In this document: positions 59,831-64,000 of the stretch, one piece after another
Layout: each line of letters begins with the position of its first letter
Numbering within the stretch: the first letter of the stretch is position 1
Notes under the pieces: model-generated
Told to the model about the DNA's origin: nothing
Seen by the model: the letters and a program-made list of their open reading frames with translations, nothing else
The model's database searches: none
Assembly (NCBI RefSeq): GCF_051991245.1
Contig: NC_135431.1
Coordinates: forward strand, 2,604,001 to 2,668,000
Source of the DNA: Festucalex cinctus
Taxonomy: Eukaryota; Chordata; Actinopteri; Syngnathiformes; Syngnathidae
Length of the DNA: 64,000 bases
Direction: 5' to 3'
Position numbers and translations under genes: made by a program

Positions 59831-60174
59831 ACATCATGGCGCGAAGAAGCTGAAGAACCACAACATCTAACGCAGCAGAATGGTTAGAGCCAGTCTGCTG
59901 AGGTCGCCTGTTTTCTGTTAAGAAATGATTGCAAACTTGACCACACGAACTCAGCAATCTTCCACTCACATGTACAACACACATAGTGTTCCAACTATGT
60001 CTTGCATTTGCATTTTTAGGGTTGGAACACCCATGTAACTAGGGGCGTGGAAAGGGCGTTGGGGGGTGAGGAGAGGAATCTTCAGAGAGTGCAGGAGTGA
60101 ATTGTGTCATCAGTTCCTCTCTTCTCTCCTCGCGAGCCCCGAACTGAGTGTTTTCGCTCCTTTTTGTGTCGTGT
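59830..60174. other. Non-coding spacer
   Basis: No exon or repeat recognised. A CT-rich stretch, TTCCTCTCTTCTCTCCTCG, is at 60,112-60,130. Confidence 0.5.
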
Positions 60175-60670
60175 TTAACTCATTCACTCGCCGCCATTTT
60201 CACAGAAGCAGTCCCGTTCGCGCCCGGCTGTTTTACTGGATTTTGACTGATTTTGCAAGGCCCACAGAATATTGTGTTCAACTGCTATAAAAGCATGGAA
60301 CCTATCAAAAGAAAGATTAAAGTCTCTTCTTTCATCAGGAAAAAAAAGTATGTTTCTATCCGTTTCCGTTTTGCAGCAATTACCATTAGAAGAGAGCTAA
60401 GTTTCATCAGTTTTCACAAATTATTTAAAATTGGAAGTAATTGAGCTTTTTTTCTCGATGGCCCTGGTTGATCTCCTTTGCTCTGCTGCCACCTGCTGGC
60501 CGTTTGTGTAATAACTACCATTTCTGCAACCGTTCTTTGCAGTTGAGAGGCTGCATCAAAGCCTTCTGTATGCTGTAGCATAAAACAAAAACAAAAAAAC
60601 GTATAAATACGTCTTTGGGACACAAAACAAAAAAAACGTATTTACACGTTATTGGGAGCAAATGAGTTAA
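60175..60670 (-). mobile_element. TTAA-flanked piggyBac-type MITE, copy 1
   Basis: Bounded by TTAA at 60,175-60,178 and 60,667-60,670. Ends read inward CTCATTCACTC and, from the right, CTCATTTGCTCCC, so short imperfect inverted repeats. The 488-bp body is non-coding and matches copy 2 at 63,152-63,635 in the opposite orientation at high identity. TTAA target and CTCATT ends suggest piggyBac mobilisation (Kolobok also uses TTAA). CCAGCAGGTGGCAGC on the minus strand (60,485-60,499) fits the CTCF core in full. Both ends also hold short ACGTATTTA/TAAATACGT palindromic arms. Confidence 0.75.
60485..60499 (-). promoter_or_regulatory. CTCF-consensus motif in MITE copy 1
   Basis: CCAGCAGGTGGCAGC on the minus strand satisfies CCASYAGRKGGCRS at every position. 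Its copy in the second MITE points the other way. Confidence 0.55.
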
Positions 60671-61310
60671 TAGATGTCAAATCTGAAATGTGTTGAAAGT
60701 GTGTGGGAGGGATTACAAAAAAACAAATATTTCTCATAATTGACTATTCATCTCACTGGACTTTTCTGGAATAAACAAGACTTCACTCACTGCATACGCT
60801 TAGAAAATATCAAATGCGTACGCGCATGAAACATCAAAGAGAGGAAAAGTCAAGTTACATAAACGCCGCCGACGACTTTCCGGAGGGGGGAAACGTACGT
60901 GACCTGACAGGCCAACTCGGCTGCCGCTGCCGCTTTAACGCCGTCACGGCGCTGCCTGCCGAGCCGAGACGCACGAGAGCCGCATCCCCACGTCTTGTTT
61001 TCGTTTTTGTTTTGTTTTTTTCTTCCCACACTTTGATCGGAGCTGCCGAGCATTCCCGACGTTGTCTGATCTTGTCGAATGGTTTCCCTTTCAAATAGAC
61101 GCCGAGTAGGCATCACATCATATCGGAGGGAATATTTCACTGATTGCACTAAAGTAACAGCAGGCAAACTTTTGTTCCTACAGATCAGAAAGGAACAATG
61201 TGCATGAGTAACGTACGTTTTGTTCGCACAGTATGTGTTCAAATAGGGCCATGCTAATTTCCGTCGTTTTGCCTCATATCTTGGCATTAAGCTTGTGAGT
61301 CTGCACAAAT
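60671..61310. other. Non-coding, CpG-rich core at 60,860-60,980
   Basis: CGCCGCCGACGACTTTCCGG and GCTGCCGCTGCCGC mark a short CpG-dense core. Overlapping frames on both strands (up to 152 codons) use stop-poor GC sequence and show no domain. Confidence 0.4.
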
Positions 61311-61560
61311 ATGATTTCCCAAAAAAAAAAAAAAAAAAAAAGAAAAGAGCAATGATGACAAGACTACCGAATGAACAATTCTGAGCTCTTCAAAAAAAAA
61401 AATAAAATAAAAAAAAAAAAAAAAAAAATATGATTTCCCATTTTGGTGTTTATATATACACAATGTTAGATTGTCTTGTTTGAAAGTGTCTGCTTTCAAC
61501 TGCTTCTAGCCAAAAAAAAAAAAAACCCAGAGCGGAAAATGACATATCATAATCTTCAGC
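61310..61560. repeat. Duplicated A-tract segment
   Basis: ATATGATTTCCCA occurs at 61,308-61,321 and again at 61,428-61,440; the first leads into A20 and the stretch between ends in A-rich AATAAAATAA sequence. The 120-bp spacing suggests a short tandem duplication or an A-tailed insertion with target duplication ATATGATTTCCCA. Confidence 0.5.
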
Positions 61561-61770
61561 AAAGAAACAAAACAGGCTTCATCAAGCAGCCTGGAGGCCA
61601 TGATGACATTTGCAGACATTTTAAGCAAATTTAGGGCATCGACTTTGATCTGATGACAGGATGGGGAGAGACTTTATTACACACGGACGGGATTTTCAAC
61701 GATAATACGGCTGCAGCGCTCATATTGGGTACTTTCGAATCCATCAAGATGTATTTATCACGGTCAATAA
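61560..61770. other. Non-coding spacer
   Basis: Unique-looking sequence, nothing recognised. Confidence 0.5.
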
Positions 61771-61773
61771 TAT

Positions 61774-62200
61774 TTAGGGATGTAACGATATCCTAAAATC
61801 ACGATACAATAATTATCACGATATTGTGGGGAGGCTAACGAGACAAAAAAATGGTCATAATATTGTAAATAAAATGAGCTCGCACTTTAAAAAAATAAAA
61901 TAAAATAATAATAATAATAATGTGCTTTTGTACATTACAGCAAATTATATAAACAACCTAAATTATCTAATAAGACTTAATATTGAGGCACTTACTAATG
62001 CGCGCACATATTGAGCGCCTCCACATATTGACGCGCTTCACACGCATATTAGTGTCGATTTTAAACATAGAAGGGCCAAAACATGCCTTGTGAAAATTAA
62101 ACCACTAAAAAATTCGCCACCAGATGGTGCTAGAAATGCACAAATGGAAATCAACATCAACAACAATCAATATTACACATCTACTAGTTTGCACAGTCAA
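61774..62200. mobile_element. hAT-type MITE fragment
   Basis: Starts TTAGGGATGTAACGATATCC, then ATCACGATA and TATCACGATATTG as in the hAT MITE at 57,640, with an AAT microsatellite core at 61,905-61,920. The right end is not clear. CCACCAGATGGTGC at 62,117-62,130 is one mismatch from the CTCF core. Confidence 0.5.
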
Positions 62201-62389
62201 CATTTTGGGTCCAAGAATCTCCTCCTAAGAATTTAGTGCCATTTTGCCTAGTCCCTTAGCTCCACGCTAACATAACGCGATGAGGCTAACAGAAATGAGC
62301 ATCGATGCTAAATGCAAAGGTAATAATAAATAACTACTACGACAGCAACACATACAGAGCATATAACGATCTGACGCTACGATCTAATC

Positions 62390-62720
62390 TTAACTCTCTC
62401 CCCTTTAATTAGGCCTAAGCCCCGCGTCAGACATGGAGCCATTAGTTTTATTAGCGTAGCTGGTACCCTTACCCACACACATCACGAAAGGGAGGTGAGG
62501 GGGGGCAAATTCCATTAGCGAGTGGGTCTAAAAGGTTTATAGCCAGATGGTTAGCCCACCATGGATCAATGCGATGGAAGGCTTCAGCGGGAGGGGACGC
62601 CGTCTCGCACACGCCAACACACCTCATAAACCCTAATGGAAACTCATCAAGCGCTAATTTCATTACAGCAGACCTCGGCGATACGCCCATCCCGCGGTCG
62701 TCAAGTCTGGCTTTCGGGAC
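62390..62720. promoter_or_regulatory. Candidate conserved non-coding element F (strongest)
   Basis: About 330 bp of unique, GC-balanced sequence packed with homeodomain-type sites: TTTAATTAGG, GCCATTAGTTTTATTAGCG, TTCCATTAGCG, CCCTAATGG and GCGCTAATTTCATTAC. It also has GGTTTATAGCCAGATGG with an E-box and CCATGGATCAATG. No frame or repeat explains it. The density of ATTAG/CTAAT cores is much above the flanks and is typical of deeply conserved developmental enhancers. Confidence 0.45.
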
Positions 62721-63147
62721 CGTTCGGTTTACGGCTTACGCGGCGGGGCGGTTACGACGGCACTTGGGTCTGCGTGCGCGCTCCTCATGGGGGAAGTACG
62801 CCTCGACAATTTGGCTAGCAAACTGCAGCTTGCGCCAACATGAGTGAAATGTCAACGTTAAAACCCCAGACTATAAAATATGACGACGTGAAAATTATAG
62901 ATGAGAGTGACATGCTGCGGCTGGATCTTAAACCGCAGCGTACGCAAACATTTGTTTGACATGAAACCCAACACATCCGTACTTTTGACTTTCTCTACAT
63001 TCAAAATGCGCACGTCTAACCGTTAGCGCTTTCAAATCACGACTGTTTGCACAACTTGATAAAAAGGAGCAAAATAGCAAAATTGATTGAAGTTGTTTGA
63101 TCCATTAGTTTAATGGGGAACCGCACAATACACGTCACCACGCTTGA
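62720..63147. other. Non-coding spacer
   Basis: CpG-rich to about 62,830 (GGACCGTTCGG, GGCGGGGCGG), then ordinary sequence to the MITE. No exon recognised. Confidence 0.5.
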
Positions 63148-63639
63148 TTAACTCATTTACCCCCAATGACATATAAATACGTTTTTTTAATGTTCTGAGT
63201 GTCCCAAAGACGTATTTATACGTTTTTTTTTGTTTTTTTTATGCTCGAGCATACAGAAGGCTTTGATGCAGCCTTTCAACTGCAAAGAACGGTTGCAGAA
63301 ATGGTAGTTATTACACAAACGGCCAGCAGGTGGCAGCAGAGCAAAGGAGATCAACCAGGGCCATGTAGAAAAAAAGCTCAATTTTAAAATAGATTTGTGA
63401 AAACTGATGAAACTTAGCTCTCTTCTAATACTAATTGCTGCAAAACGGAAACAGATAGAAACATACTTTTTTTCCCTGATGAAAGAAGAGACTTTAATCT
63501 TTCTTTTGGTAGGTTCCATGCTTTTATAGCCATAAAACACAATATTCTGTGGGCCTTGCAAAATCAGTCAAAATCCAGTAAAACAGCCGGGAGCGAACGG
63601 AATTGCTTCTGTGAAAATGGCTGGGAGTGAATGAGTTAA
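63148..63639 (+). mobile_element. TTAA-flanked piggyBac-type MITE, copy 2 (inverted)
   Basis: TTAA at 63,148-63,151 and 63,636-63,639 bound a 484-bp body that is the reverse complement of copy 1. Ends read CTCATTTACCCCCA and, from the right, CTCATTCACTCCCA, a better inverted repeat than in copy 1. It keeps CCAGCAGGTGGCAGC on the plus strand. The two copies lie 2.5 kb apart and could pair as a large hairpin. Confidence 0.75.
63323..63337 (+). promoter_or_regulatory. CTCF-consensus motif in MITE copy 2
   Basis: CCAGCAGGTGGCAGC, full match to the CTCF core, on the plus strand; divergent relative to the site at 60,485. Confidence 0.55.
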
Positions 63640-64000
63640 TATTCATGAGTCCAATGGCAGATGATAAAGTAAGATATGCTTGTGGAGACGAAGAAACACG
63701 ATTCTTTTTTAGAATTAATGAAAGAAAAAACAGTGCACTTTTAGATCACTTTATTGACATCAGCTCTCAACGTAGCGACACTTCACTGCCAACAAGACGA
63801 ACTACTTCCGTTTAGTCCGTCAAAACCAACATTCCCACCCGGAACTCGCCATCGTCCCAACGTTCCGTGGGTGATTATTAATTCTAATTACCCCTCACGA
63901 CAACGACATCTCGTGGCGCATATTCGCAAAAGGAGAACAGATGTAAACGAGCACAAGTTGCACGTCCGTTTTTGCTCATTTTCACACGTTTCGCTTCAAC
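63640..64000. other. Non-coding sequence to window end
   Basis: GC-balanced in its last 200 bp with GATTATTAATTCTAATTACCC at 63,872-63,892, another homeodomain-type cluster. A 62-codon frame at 63,627-63,815 is unrecognised. Confidence 0.4.

Noticed and set aside
60850..61308. 152-codon minus-strand gene
   Set aside because: Open because of local GC content; amino-acid composition is random-like and no domain is seen.

Overview
The window is nuclear DNA from a vertebrate, most likely a teleost fish. The reasons are one spliced coding exon with GT-AG borders, hAT, Tc1-like and TTAA-flanked miniature DNA transposons, a LINE 3' tail, long microsatellites and AT-rich non-coding DNA. There are no bacterial-style genes. 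The TTAA-flanked element at the right end resembles repeats I associate from memory with pipefish and seahorses (Syngnathidae); I could not check this.

Left three quarters (1-48,526): one continuous tandem array of about 1,200 units of 36-43 bp, still open at the left edge. The invariant core is GCCTTACTATACATGGTCG, flanked by a T-run and an A-run; units differ mainly in the short linker between the two runs. Three linker families occur in blocks: GTCGG type (about 1-27,395; 29,046-30,588; 37,999-39,414; 45,588-46,054; 46,844-47,311), G-rich type (GGGAG, GGGTGG, GGTTGG), and TAA-rich type (AACAAAATAA or GTCAAATAA; 30,589-35,446 and 39,415-43,030). Nested higher-order duplications with periods near 1.09, 1.2, 1.26, 3.4, 3.54 and about 7.6-8.9 kb are visible. 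In the first 17.5 kb the array is punctuated by eleven copies of a tRNA-derived element on the minus strand, with intact A- and B-box-like pol III promoter motifs. The many long open frames in the array follow from a 39-bp (13-codon) unit and are not genes.

Right quarter (48,527-64,000): mostly non-coding. One 80-bp coiled-coil exon (51,055-51,134, minus) is the only coding sequence I can support. Its acceptor polypyrimidine tract is formed by an AAG/CTT microsatellite. Because the exon ends in a splice donor and no later exon is visible before the array, the array may lie inside an intron of this gene. To its right are several GC-balanced, homeodomain-site-rich blocks that look like conserved regulatory elements, a Tc1-like fossil split by a hAT-like element, a hAT MITE with a perfect 8-bp target duplication, and two inverted copies of a 0.49-kb TTAA MITE, each carrying a full CTCF-consensus motif.

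The most unusual feature is the combination of a pol III promoter-bearing tRNA-like element with an intronic(?) megasatellite, every unit of which carries poly-T tracts on both strands. One subfamily has evolved perfect inverted-repeat arms and shows repeated loss of the hairpin loop.
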